A stretch of DNA of 64,000 bases from Anopheles merus (lineage: Eukaryota; Arthropoda; Insecta; Diptera; Culicidae): contig NC_054083.1 in NCBI RefSeq assembly GCF_017562075.2, forward strand, positions 5,253,948 through 5,317,947, read 5' to 3'. The notes under the pieces are model-generated. The model made no database searches. It was not told the DNA's origin and saw only the letters and a program-made list of their open reading frames with translations. Of the stretch, positions 32,293-43,236 are shown piece by piece (the stretch's first letter is position 1; each line of letters opens with the position of its first letter). A program made the position numbers and the translations under genes.

Positions 32293-32640
32293 ATCACAAC
32301 CGTGAGTGAAATAGATAGGCAAAAAGGTGCGTAAACCAGCACGACCGCCAAAACACCGCGAGTTAAAGTGAGTGAAATAGTGAAGATCACAACCGTGAGT
32401 GAAATAGATCGGCAACAAGGTACGTAAACCAGCACGACCGCCAAAACACCGCGAGTTAAAGTGAGTGAAATAGTAAGGATCACAACCGTGAGTGAAATAG
32501 ATCGGCAATAAGGTGCGTAAACCAGCACGACCGCCGAAACACCGCGAATGAAAGTGCACAAAGCATTAAAATCAACACCAGGAGTGGAATAGAACGGCAA
32601 ATAAGTGCGTAACTAAGCACGACCGCCGAAACACCATAAG
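32293..32640 (+). repeat. BEL leader repeats, second part
   Basis: Continuation of the ~95-bp array after the P element, with three to four units (GTGAGTGAAATAGATCGGCAA etc.). 32641-33290 is the rest of the leader: CAGCAAGCAG-type short repeats and no gene. Confidence 0.75.
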
Positions 32641-33292
32641 AATAAGGTGACATCATAAACAAAACCCGAGAACCGTTAGCGAACCCAAGAGCACGGAGGG
32701 TACCGACAACGATATAAACAAACCAACGGCAAAACGTCAAAAATCCAAATCAGCAAAAGGCTACGCCAACGTAGTGACCATTCGGTGGTTACACAGCAAG
32801 GTCGGCGACAACAAAATAAAAACAACGAGTAACAACAAACAGCTTAAGTTTCAATGGAAATAGCTGATTAAAAACATCGAATTAAACAACAACGAGTAGG
32901 CTTACGCGGTTTGGAACGGACAGCAAGCAGTGACTCATCGTCAGGTCCGACAAACAAAACGAACAGCGAGCGACTAGCGGCAAGACCACCGGCGTCTCCA
33001 AGCAGCAAGCAGCAAGCAGCGACTCATCGCCAGGGCCGGCAAACAAAACAAACAGCGTGCGGATAACGGTCAGTGCACCAGCGACTTCAGGCAGCAGACA
33101 GCGATCGCAGACGTTCCAAGTAGCAGAGCGGGGCCGGCAATAACGTGACTGAAGAAAGCATCCAACCTACTAGAGACAACTATACAGCAGTAGCCGGACC
33201 AGAGAAGAACCCACCAGATCGACTAGCATCATCAGCAAGCGGACATCCGTGATACGGCAAACACAAGCATCTCAAACGCTGAGTGAGTAACA

Positions 33293-34336
33293 ATGGAATT
33301 CATTGCTAATCCAAACGGTCATTGTAAACTTTGTACTAACAAAGATGAGTGGGGGAAACAGGTCAGTTACTCGGAATGCGACAGGTGGTTTCACCTGAGT
33401 TGTTTGGGGGTAAAGAGTACCCCAAAGAATTTCGTATGTTCAAAATGTAAGAAATCTGAAGAAGAAAGGAAGGAGATAAAGAAGGCTTTAGAAGAATCAC
33501 AAAGACTTTGCGAATTATTAAAGGAAAAAAGAGAAAAAGAATTAGAACAAAATAATAACGATAAAAAGGATTTGGAGCGGTTACAAGAGGAATTAAACGA
33601 AGCCGCTAACGATGGGAAAGAAATGCGTGAAGCATTAATTCAAACAGAGAAATTATTGCAGGAAAAGATAGATAATGAAAAATTAAACAGAGAATCACAG
33701 AAGCAGCAAGAAGAAGAAATAGAAAGATTGCAGAAGACTCTTGAAGATCAAATCGTAATAGAACCAAAAAAGCAGGAAACAAAACAATTGCTAAGCGATA
33801 AGGCTCTGAAACCTGAAACAAGCGAGGAAAATATTTCGCTTACCGAAAATATTAACAAACTTGTAAGCGCACTAACTGCTAGTTCTTCTGCTGGCAAAAG
33901 TACGCTTATGGAACTTCCTGAATTTGATGGTAGTTATAAACTATGGCCTCGATTTAAAACGGCCTTTGATGAAACAACTAAGAAAGGAAATTTTTCAAAG
34001 CTGGAGAATCTGAATAGACTACAGCGATACTTAAAAGGGAATGCATTAAAATCAGTCAGTGGTCTCATGTTAAGTCCTGATAATCTCGAGAAAATTATCG
34101 ACCGATTAGAAAAACTTTATGGTAACCCCGAAAGCGTCTACAAGTCTTTGCTTAACGATCTCACAGCTTGCAGACACATATCAATAGAAAATCCAACATC
34201 AATAATAGAGTTTTCTAACGCGTTGAATAATATGGTAGATAATATGAATCTACTGGGGAGAACACAATATTTAAATGATCAGAGGCTTCTAAGTGACCTC
34301 ATAGCATGGCTATCAACAGATCTTAGAAATAAATGA
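33293..34336 (+). CDS. BEL Gag with N-terminal PHD-like finger
   Basis: The ATG at 33293 starts a 347-residue frame. Residues 8-50 form a PHD-like zinc finger (CKLCTNKDEWG ... CDRWFHLSCLG ... CSKCKK). A long glutamate/lysine coiled coil follows (about 55-165). From about 195 there is the DUF1759-type capsid region (MELPEFDGSYKLWPRFKTAF, NALKSVSGLM, LYGNPESVYKSLL) that marks BEL/Pao Gag. The frame ends at ...LRNK within a shift to the next frame. Antisense short frames here are shadows. Confidence 0.85.
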   Translation: MEFIANPNGHCKLCTNKDEWGKQVSYSECDRWFHLSCLGVKSTPKNFVCSKCKKSEEERKEIKKALEESQRLCELLKEKREKELEQNNNDKKDLERLQEELNEAANDGKEMREALIQTEKLLQEKIDNEKLNRESQKQQEEEIERLQKTLEDQIVIEPKKQETKQLLSDKALKPETSEENISLTENINKLVSALTASSSAGKSTLMELPEFDGSYKLWPRFKTAFDETTKKGNFSKLENLNRLQRYLKGNALKSVSGLMLSPDNLEKIIDRLEKLYGNPESVYKSLLNDLTACRHISIENPTSIIEFSNALNNMVDNMNLLGRTQYLNDQRLLSDLIAWLSTDLRNK

Positions 34337-35190
34337 TAAATGATCTGGCACTATGGATAAAACCAACCGAGGACCTAGCGGCAGTTTTGGTAGCAAATGA
34401 AAATGATCAGAAATTTCGAGGGCACCGATTAACTGCTCACTTACAGCCCAAGATGTATTCGAAAGACAATCATTGTCTGGTATGTGGAAGGGCTTATGAA
34501 ACAACTCAATGCCAAGAGCTCATAGATAAGCCAGTATGGCAGAGATGGAAACTGTTAACCCAAAGGGGCATTTGTACTAATTGTTGCAAATACAAAAACC
34601 ATAAGGCAGTTAGCTGCCGCCTTCCTGCTCAATGCAGAGTGGAACGTTGCTCACAAAAACACCATACGTTGCTCCATAGGAAAGAGGAACAATCCCCCTC
34701 ATACATTCCTCCATAAAGATTAAACTTCCACAAAGAGGTCAGAAAGCTTTACTATCAAATCATACCGATCACATTATATCACGAATGTGCGGAAATAAAA
34801 ACATTTGCCTTGTTGGATCCAGCGTCAGCAACAAGTCTTATTGTTGATGATGTAAGAAAACAGCTGCAACTAACAGGGCCCAATATGCCTCTTAAATTAT
34901 CGTGGACGAATGGAAACATACAAGACGAACCACATAGTCAAATTGTTTCTTTGAGGGTACGTGGGCCAAATAATAAAATGCTCAACATCAAGAATCTACG
35001 CTCGGTGAAGGAACTCGACCTTCCCAGACAAACGGTAGATGCTAAGAAATTAAGCAAAATGTATAAACACTTCAAAAATATCGATTTAGAAAGTTACTAT
35101 GATGCCATTTCCACAGTTTTATTAGGGCTCCCACATGCTTATTATCTCAAAGCATTGGATATCGCTCCGGAAAACCTAACCAGCCGGTAG
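34333..35190 (+). pseudogene. BEL nucleocapsid and aspartic peptidase region, broken
   Basis: In the +1-shifted frame the capsid tail runs into cysteine/histidine clusters (CLVCGRAYETTQC, CTNCCKYKNHKAVSC and CSQKHHTLLH), typical of the BEL nucleocapsid. After an in-frame TAA at 34714-34716 the frame continues with a DUF1758-type retropepsin (ALLDPASATSLIVDDV), where LDPAS stands in place of the usual LD(T/S)(A/G)S, so the catalytic Asp is retained. The frame is lost at about 35170. The stop and shift mean no full polyprotein can be made from this copy. Confidence 0.75.
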
Positions 35191-35320
35191 CTCAAGAGAC
35201 TCGTCTGGGATGGACAATATTCGGAGGAGGAAAACATTATTGGCAAAATGATATAAACAAGTGTAGTCCTCTATTTACAATCAAAGATCAAAAAGAAGAA
35301 GATGAAAAATTAATTCACTC

Positions 35321-36457
35321 ATGCAGAAATTTTTCTCAACTGAAGAGTTTGGAGTTAAATCGAACGAAGCGCCAATGCCAAAATTAGAACAGCAGGCACT
35401 GGAAATTATGAAGGATACCTTGGCATATAAGGAAAACCGATACGAGATAGGATTACTTTGGAAGGAAGACAAACCACAGTTACCAAATAGCTATCCCCAA
35501 GCCCTGACAAGATTAAAATCACAAGAAAGAAAATTAGAAAAGGATGTTGAATTAAAAGAATGGTATCACCGAACTATTGCGGAATACCTAAGCAAAGGAT
35601 ATGCTCGAAAGGCTACCCCTGGGGAGCTGCTCGAACATAACCGGAAGATAAACTATATTCCTCACTTTAATATAGTAAACAAGAACAAGTTTCCACCTAA
35701 GCCTCGTCTAGTATTTGATGCAGCCGCAAAAAATGAAGGAAGGTCACTGAACTCATTCCTCCTATCCGGTCCTGATGCTACCACCTCTTTATTTGGTGTA
35801 CTCATCAGATTCCGCGAACACGAAATTGCTTGCTCTGGTGATATAAAGGAAATGTTCCACCAGGTAAAGGTTAAGCAAGAAGATCAATGTGCCCAACGTT
35901 TTTTGTGCAGAGAATCTCCTAACAAAGACCCTCAGGTCTATGTTATGCAGGTAATGACATTTGGAGCAACATGCTCTCCAGCATGCGTACAATTTGCAAA
36001 GAATCAAAACGCTCAAAAATTCGAACAACAAAACCCAAAGGCGGTGAAGGCAATTACCGATAATCATTACGTAGATGATTATCTGGATAGTTTCGTCAGT
36101 ATTGAAGATGCTGCGAAAACAGTAAACGAAATCATGACAATTCATGATAAGGCTAATTTTTTTATACGAAACTTTGTGTCAAATTCTCATGAATTGATAA
36201 GCTCTCTTCCTGAGAACAGGAGAGCGAATAAAAAGATGCATTTTATCGAAAACAAGGATGATACTTACGAGAAAAATCTTGGCATGCACTGGGACACGAG
36301 AAACGATACTTTCAGATATAAACTGAAAATTCCACCACTAGAGGATAAAAAATTGACCAAAAGGAATATACTTTCAAATATAATGAGAATCTACGACCCA
36401 TTGGGCTTGGTTATCAATCTCACTACGGAATCAAAGGTCCTCATGCAAGAACTATGA
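35321..36457 (+). pseudogene. BEL reverse transcriptase
   Basis: The Pao-type RT follows a connecting segment (LWKEDKPQLPNSYPQALTRL). Core motifs: PKPRLVFDAAAKNEGRSLNS, CSGDIKEMFHQVKV with the first catalytic Asp, MTFGATCSPACVQFAKN, and the YVDDYLDSF active site, then the thumb (KIPPLEDKKLTKRNILSNI, RIYDPLGLV). All three catalytic aspartates appear present. A TGA at 36455-36457 ends the frame, but the same frame resumes at once (KVDWDDVLP), so this is a nonsense mutation. The true coding frame starts before the first ATG. Confidence 0.85.
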
Positions 36458-36484
36458 AAGGAGAAAGTTGACTGGGATGATGTA

Positions 36485-37273
36485 TTGCCAATTAACCTCC
36501 AAAGAAAATGGCAGGAATGGCTCGACGCTATAAAAACTGTTGAAGATATTAAGATCGTCAGATCCTATTCAAACATTAAGGGAGACTGTCGCAGAGAGCT
36601 GCATACATTTGTAGACACCTCAGAAAGGGCTTTCGCAGCCGTGGTATATCTAAAAACAATACAGGGTGACACAGTAAATATCAATATTTTGGCAGGTAAG
36701 TCAAGAGTAGCTCCCACAAAACCACTTACAATACCAAAGTTAGAACTTCAAGGGGCAATACTTGGTGTAAGACTTGCCGATACCATTAAAAAGGAATTGA
36801 GACTGAATATAGATGAGGAATTCTATTGGACAGATTCAAAGACAGTACTAGGATGGATCAATTCAGAAGCTCGCAATTACAAACAATTTGTGGCATGTCG
36901 AATAGGAGAAATTATCCATCGAACATCAAGAATTCAGTGGCACTGGGTAGCTTCAAAAGACAATCCAGCAGACGAAGCTACGAAACCTAAACAGGGGCAC
37001 ACGATATGGCTAGATGGCCCAGATTTCTTGAAACAAAAAAACAAAGCAACCCCCAAATCAGAACAATTTGAACATAGAAGAACTACAAACATAGAAATCC
37101 GACCGATGCACATGATTAGAGAAAAAACAGTGCAAATTAAGGATAGGAAAACGCGTTCAATCGACTGGTGCTCTAGTTGGACACGCTCCAAAAAGAGCAA
37201 TCGCACTAGGCTTAAAGTTCATACAGAAATCAGTAAAAGTAGTAAAGCAAAAGTACTCCTCAACAATAGATAA
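36485..37273 (+). pseudogene. BEL RNase H region
   Basis: Same frame as RT, separated only by the TGA. It contains the RNase H-like domain with HTFVDTSERAFAAVVYL (Asp), LTIPKLELQGAILGVRLAD (Glu) and FYWTDSKTVLGWIN (Asp), then HWVASKDNPADEATK. This should be followed by an integrase zinc finger and DDE core of about 400 residues, but after about residue 215 (HRRTTNIEIR) the sequence has no integrase motif and stops within 60 codons. I infer an internal deletion that removed integrase. Confidence 0.85.
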
Positions 37274-37428
37274 AACAATCCTACTCGAATAACAACTCTC
37301 GCGCTGATACCATTAACTATACTAGCGATCTTTGCGATTAAAAGATGTAATAGAAGACGTCAACGTCCTCCACCGTTTAAGGCACCAACAGAAGCGTAAC
37401 CTCTCACGAGAAGTTACGGGGGCCGGGA
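37274..37428 (+). other. Hydrophobic-plus-basic remnant and polypurine tract
   Basis: A frame of about 40 codons reads LALIPLTILAIFAIKR followed by a basic proline-rich end and a TAA at 37397-37399. It looks like a membrane anchor with a short cytoplasmic tail. It is too short to identify. It may be the last piece of a larger 3' gene lost together with integrase. The purine-rich GGGGGCCGGGA just before 37429 is the polypurine tract. Confidence 0.4.
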
Positions 37429-37897
37429 TGTTGCGTACGACCTCATTATGAAGTAAAAGCATTTATGCGGATGTAGCGAAGTAAAACACTTCAAGTTAAA
37501 ACATCTCAAGTTAAAACAAAGTTCAAGCAAAACACGCCTCAAGCAATAGCGCGCGCTTCAGAAACGCAACAAACATAAACAGGTAGTCAACCGTTCTCAC
37601 GGTTCAAACGAGGAAGTAACTTTACGCAATTCATAAACCATAGGTACATGTCGCATTAAATATAAATAAAACTTGTTATCAAAATAGTTATAGTTACAGT
37701 TAGCTGACCTATATGCGGTCAGCAACTAAAGATGAAAACCTAAATAAAGGAAGCGCATTCGAACACAAACCTCAGAATCGCTCGTTTCTTAATAGTCGGA
37801 GGCACTCTCCGGTCGACGAAGGAAAAATATACCCGACTCGGTGTAAAGCACCGGCGTTGGGCGCTGCGACGGAGCAACACATCCGCCAGCAGCATTA
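37429..37897 (+). repeat. BEL 3' LTR
   Basis: 469 bp, starting TGTTGCGTACG and ending ...CAGCAGCATTA, followed by the GACGC target duplication. It has AATAAA-type signals (for example around 37664 and 37742). Identical by eye to the assembled 5' LTR. Confidence 0.9.
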
Positions 37898-37902
37898 GAC
37901 GC

Positions 37903-38345
37903 TGTGCGTTGCTTCGCATCGAGACTTTGAAGCAACGGAACTGAAACGCTCAGATGCTGTTTGTCGCGAGACTTCTTGACAATCGGATCGACTCGCCCGC
38001 GCTTCTTTCGAAGCTCAACATGTATGTCCCGCCGAGATCGCTCCGAGCTAGATCGCTATTTGACGTGGAGGAACGCCGCACTCGCTTTGGCTCCTCTGAT
38101 CCGTTTGTTCGTATGTGCCGTGAGTTTAATGTCATTTGTGATCGTCATCAACCTGACATGTCGCACACCTCATTGCTAAATAATATTCGTGTCGTGCGAC
38201 CTTTTAAGTGTTAATTATTTTACTTAAGACTAAGCGTGACAAATGGATGACCGAAACGTGACCATGATATAATGATTGTAAACGAATTCGCTTCAAGTGA
38301 GCCACTCGTGGTCCGTTAAATTTTAATTAATAAATAACAAATAAC
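37903..38345 (+). pseudogene. Nest host non-LTR element: C-terminus and 3' UTR
   Basis: Resumes the ORF interrupted at 20731. Blocks FVARLLDNRIDSPALLSKLN, VPPRSLRAR and FGSSDPFVRMCREFN correspond to SFIARLLNGSIDSSPLL and APSRTLRSRE of the sister copy. The stop is near 38212. The 3' UTR ends with AAATAAC tandem units at 38327-38350, the probable tail. The element therefore spans 13388-38345, of which less than 2.5 kb is its own sequence. Confidence 0.85.
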
Positions 38346-38349
38346 AAAT

Positions 38350-40345
38350 ATGAAACTACGAGCGAGAGGTGGAGCGCTCTAAAAACAAAAATAATAAACT
38401 GTGCAAGAAATATACTCCCCCATGTCGTGGCAACACCAAATCTGGCTGGTGTGACGAACAATGCAGACAAGTGACCGAACGTAAGAACAATGGATACTGA
38501 GCAATACAGCAACGGCGTAGAACGCGGGCATGGGCAGAGGAATACACACGGCTCAGACGCAAAGAGAAATGAGTTCACCGCTCAAAGAAACATGCTTTTG
38601 AAGAGCAGAACATGCGAGAACAGACAGAGAAGCGTACGGACCGACACGAAAGTTTTACTAAGCGCTGAATGGTCACCGAAACAACTAAGGTAACCTGCTG
38701 TCGCAACAAGGATGGAGATTTGGTTAGTAACCAACCAGAGGTCCTCTCGCGGTGGGCTTAGGACTTTGAAGATTTACTCAACGACCAGTTCAACTAGCAG
38801 ATAGTGTCATGCTACTGCTACCTAGCATAGAAGAAACATGAAAGTCTATCCATCGGCAAGAACACTTAAAACTTTACCTTATAATAAATACACACGAAAT
38901 ACAAACGTTAAAACGCAGACCGCGCGCCAGCCGCACTGAGCGCCCCTGCCGAGAGCTCCCCACGCAAACAATAAGACCCCAAATTTTGAGTGATTCAGGC
39001 CGAGGGGTATGAAGAAGCTTGAGGAAGCAAGGAGAAACACGCTGCGATGAGAGTTCGCATTCTGTTTTACACGCGCGCTTCACTAACACCAATACAAATA
39101 CCGTGCTTTGACGAGCCGTCTGTGAATGTGTGTGTCTTCTTTCAGCGAGCTCAACAACTTGGAGCTGCTCGTCACATCGTGTTGTCTCGCTTACACTACA
39201 GCATCGAACCATCGCTTCGTATGTCCCCCCTCCTACGCGTACAAAACCACCAGTACAGCGCGACGCTTTGCCGGAGATGGTTGTGCGCGTTTGGTTCCCG
39301 CGTGCAGTGTTTGTGCGTTGGTGCGCATTTCGTTCAAAGTCTCGTGCGCCGGTGTGTTTTGGTGAAGTGTGAAGTGAACAAACAGTCTGCACAGACGAAC
39401 AAGCAGTGCGTAGATCGACAGGTTCTTACCTGTTTACCTCTGTACCTGATTTTCTGAACAGAGGCAACGCAGATTGTCGACAAGTTTCCCGCAGCCTGGC
39501 TCGAGCTCGACCCGGTACTTTGCAGTATGACGCCATTCGTGAGTATGAAAGATTCTAAATGAGTTGTGAAAGTTTACTTTATGTTGCAATAAAGTGTTTA
39601 ATGTAATAAAAAATGACCGTGTTTGTGTTTGTTGTTAGAATAAGTGCGTATTTGCTATAAGTGATCGTGTCTATGCATCAAAGAAAACGAGAAACAAAAG
39701 AAACAACTATCTTTAGATGTGTTCGTAGCATGACTGAAAAGAACACAAACACATTGAGAACTGCAGAGCGCACCGTGCGTTACGGTTGGGGAGGGGGAGG
39801 GCTCGCGCGAGGGTGTAACTCATTCCTCTAAGAGTAACTGCGAACGGAGGGCGGTACTCAAATCACTCAAAAAATACACTCATTTTGCCGGACGGGCCTG
39901 CTCGATCGGCCTTCGTGCACACTTTCCCTACGCTCAGCACACACTAACCCTTACTTGCTTAGTGTGTGCGACAGTGTGCGTGTATATCAAGGTTCCTCAA
40001 AGAAGGTCGAATAATGTAGAGCGATTTGACATTCAAGAAGAAATAGAAGGAAGGGTCAGCTTTCAATTGGAGGCAAAAGCTTTCAATTGGAGTAAAATTT
40101 CCTATGAGTAGAACATAAACGACGTTCTACGTTTAATTGTTCGGCCGCACTTCCGTCGCGCTCCATGATTTTTCAGTACTTTTCTTGTGTTTTCTGCGTC
40201 GCATCGCATTGTTGCCTATTCTACGGACTATTAAACTGCTTCACATCATCGTTTCGTCTTGGCGAATTGTTTAGTTGCACCACAACTGTGGTTTCCTGCT
40301 GCTTTTTCCTGCTCGGCTTAGCAGCGTTGTGCTGTGATTACGCGT
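38350..40345. other. Possible 5' region of the next non-LTR element; no gene seen
   Basis: About 2 kb without recognised proteins. The part around 39.05-39.45 kb is GC-rich with several overlapping short frames but no known motif; it may belong to the 5' UTR/promoter of the non-LTR copy that follows. 39.47-39.8 kb is AT-rich. I see no terminal repeats. Confidence 0.4.
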
Positions 40346-40349
40346 GATT

Positions 40350-41220
40350 TCGTGATGGCGGCATTTGCTTCTCGTGTGCTGAACCGCTAGAGGCCACCGG
40401 CTGCATTATCAGTTGTGCATATTGTGACGCTACGTTCCACCGCGGCTGTTGCAAATTGCCCTCCGAGCTGATTGACGCAGTATTGTCCAATATCGACCTG
40501 CACTGGAGCTGCATTGGCTGCACTAACATTCTTAAAAATCCGCGCTGCCGTTTGGTAAAAGAAATAGGCGCCCAGGTCGGTTTCCAAGCCGCCCTCACCT
40601 CAGCTGAAGCAGCTATCGGCAAGCTCGTTGAGCCTATTGTCGCCGAAGTTCGCAGTGGTTTTACCCTCCTTCAAACTGCTTCCACGCCTCACATTCGGAA
40701 TCCTGATCCTCGACCGGCTACTGGTAGTAAGCGGAGGCGCTTAATCGAGGATTCGGCATCTCCTGGTGTAAACAGAATTGTAAACAGTCGCGGTAACATC
40801 CTTTGTGCCGCGTCATCGCCAAACGCATACACCAATACCACGATTGCCGTCCAGCCGGCACCTACACAACCGCATGAACTGGTGGGAACCGATCCGTTAT
40901 CATCACCGCTTCAAGCTGCACCTCGTGAGCCATTCATAGATAGGATCTGGATCCGCCTATCCCGCTTATCAACGGCCGTCACTGTGGAACAAGTGGTCGC
41001 TTCTGTAAAGCGTCGCTTAGCCACCGATGACGTTATAGCGTATTGCCTGCTGAGAAGAGGGGTTAGTGTGGACAGCATGAATTGGCTTTCATTCAAAGTG
41101 AGAGTCCCGGCTATCCTTCGAGATGCGGCACTCACACCATCCACCTGGCCCGTCGGTATCAGTGTACGTGAGTTTTTTTTCCATCCCGTCAACACGACCA
41201 CCAAACCTCATCTCCTATAG
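40350..41220 (+). pseudogene. Non-LTR ORF1 (nucleic-acid-binding protein)
   Basis: The frame is open from a TGA at 40347 but has no ATG near its start. The N-terminal cysteine/histidine cluster looks like a PHD finger (CFSCAE, CAYCDATFHRGCC, HWSCIGC). A helical stretch (GKLVEPIVAEVRSGFTLLQ) and a basic KRRRLIE patch follow. The C-terminal third has WIRLSRLSTAVTVEQVVASV and STWPVGISVREF, the type of compact C-terminal domain found in many insect non-LTR ORF1 proteins. ORF1 proteins coat the RNA. It matches the fragment at 13388-13735. The missing start codon suggests decay. Confidence 0.75.
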
Positions 41221-41376
41221 CCACCCGAAACCGCTTTACAACACGCACACCAGCAACTAATACTGATCACCGCTACACTACACGCACACCAACAACGACT
41301 CACCGTTTAGCCGCACGCACGTCTACTCCACCTGGTCCTGAAACAACATCATCACAACAGTGTCACCCCCCGGTGA

Positions 41377-43236
41377 ATGATACCTTGGAAGCACCCAACT
41401 CAACACTTGTTTCTGGTCCGCCCCAAAACCACAGCGCTTCATCTCCGCACCTGTACCAGTCTACAATCGATCGCTTTTTTCTCAACTAGACGAAGCTCCG
41501 CTCATTGCACGCAACAAACACACCAAGCCTCATGCTCTGACAACGCAGCTCAATTGACTTACCGTATACCCGCTTTATCCAACCGCCACAATGACAACGC
41601 TACCGCTGAATATTTAAGCTGCTATTATCAAAACGTTAGAGGTTTGCGTACTAAAACAAAAGAATTTCACCAATCTGTATCGGGAGCTGACTTCGACCTC
41701 ATCGCCCTCACGGAAACTTGGCTTGTTGACAACATTCCATCTGCTCTTCTCTTCAACAACAACTTCTCTGTTTACCGCTGTGATCGCTCTCTCAGCGGCT
41801 ATAGCTCTCCCGGTGCTGGTGGTTTGCTAGCCGTTTCTAACGCATACGAGTCGATAGAATTACCTTCCCGTGATCGTTCTCTCGAGTATATTTGTGTGCG
41901 CGTCGCCTGCAATAACGCATATCTGTACGTCATGGTAGTATACATTCCACCGCAGCTTAGCTCCGAGATATCGACTCTTCGCTCTCTACATGATTGTATC
42001 AGCGGCTTCACTCTCACACTGAAGCCTTCGGATCTGCTATTTGTTATTGGCGATTTCAATCAGCCTAGCATAAGCTGGTCCACAGCTGATCCTTCGTCCT
42101 CGCCAGCATACTCATCAATCACGCACTATGAACCAACTGCGCTCTCACTGGCCAACAACACCTTTGTGGATGGATTTAAATTTAATGGATTAGTGCAACT
42201 TAATCACATCAATAATTCGCACGGACGCATGCTTGACCTGCTCTACGCTAACAATGCTGCAGCTAAATTGTGTTCGCCTGTCTTTCCAAGTGTTGTTCCG
42301 CTTGTACCTCTTGACTCCTACCATCCGGCGTTTGACTTCAATATACTTATTAACTCGTCGACCCGACGCAATTCGACGACTCGACAAAACTCGACGACAA
42401 CCGGATTTTATCGTTATAACTTTGCTAGAGCTGACTATGTGAAACTGAACGACATGATATCAATGTTTAACAATAGCTTTCACTGTTCCAATTTTGTTTC
42501 ACTTGACGAAGCAGTATGTTCATTCTCGTCCTTTATGCTGCAAGCCTTTGTTGTATGCGTCCCAGTTCAGCTTCCTAAACCTAACCCCCCCCCCCCCCCC
42601 CCCTGGGCGGACCGCACTCTCAAACGACTCAAACGTGTAAAAAGAGCAGCTTATCGTCACTACCAAACGTGCCGCTGCCAAAGATCTCGCTCGATCTACT
42701 TTGACACGCACTCTTTATACTGCAGATATAACAGGTTTCGATATGGCACATATTTGAGTAAAATTCAACGTAATCTCTGCAGGTGGCCTGACTCGTTTTG
42801 GCGCTTCTACAACAGCAAAACAAAATCCACGCATACACCGAAATCCATTACGTACAAAAGAGCAACAAGTGCCAACACTAATGAAATGTGCAATCTCTTC
42901 GCGGATCGCTTCGCAGATTGCTTTTCACCGGCCATGAATGATACCGCTACCATTGATGCTGCTCTCGTCAACACTCCGGCTGGCACAATTAACATGAGCA
43001 CTCCTTTCATCGACAGTGATATCGTTTTATCTGCCCTAACGCAACTAAAGCCTTCCTTCGCTCCTGGACCCGACGGAATTCCTTCTACCGTGCTGAAACG
43101 CTGTCAAACGACACTAGCACCTATCCTTGCAAAATTGTTCAATGCATCGCTAGCCAATGGCTACTTTCCCCAAAACATGGAGGAAATCTTGGATGGTTCC
43201 TATTTACAAAAAGGGCGACAGGACAGATGCCATTAA
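41377..43236 (+). pseudogene. Non-LTR ORF2: endonuclease and start of RT
   Basis: The endonuclease domain is clear at residues 85-320 (CYYQNVRGLRTKTKEFHQSV, FDLIALTETWL, FVIGDFNQPSISW, and a late LVPLDSYHPAFDF with the catalytic SDH-like site as DSYHP). A linker with a 19-C run (42585-42603) encodes six prolines. The RT beginning includes FAPGPDGIPSTVLKRC. The frame is lost at 43168-43177, where TTTCCCCAAAACATGG has one more C than the related reading requires. The domain order and NVRGL signature suggest a Jockey/CR1-like group. Confidence 0.85.

Larger units (their letters stand above)
20732..37897 (+). mobile_element. BEL/Pao LTR retrotransposon with nested insertions
   Basis: The LTRs are 469 bp. 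The 5' LTR is split (20732-20941 and 26132-26390) by the gypsy element and the 3' LTR is intact at 37429-37897. A 5-bp TSD GACGC flanks the element (20727-20731, 37898-37902). Pol order is Gag, zinc-binding region, aspartic peptidase, RT, RNase H, as in BEL/Pao. No integrase is recognisable between RNase H and the 3' LTR. The internal region is about 5.4 kb once the P element (26656-32292) is removed. I found no differences between the two LTRs, although the coding region has several stops and frameshifts. Confidence 0.85.

Noticed and set aside
39047..39457. 136-residue frame upstream of the non-LTR copy
   Set aside because: Three overlapping frames are open in this GC-rich stretch, none with a recognisable motif; more likely 5' UTR of the retroelement.
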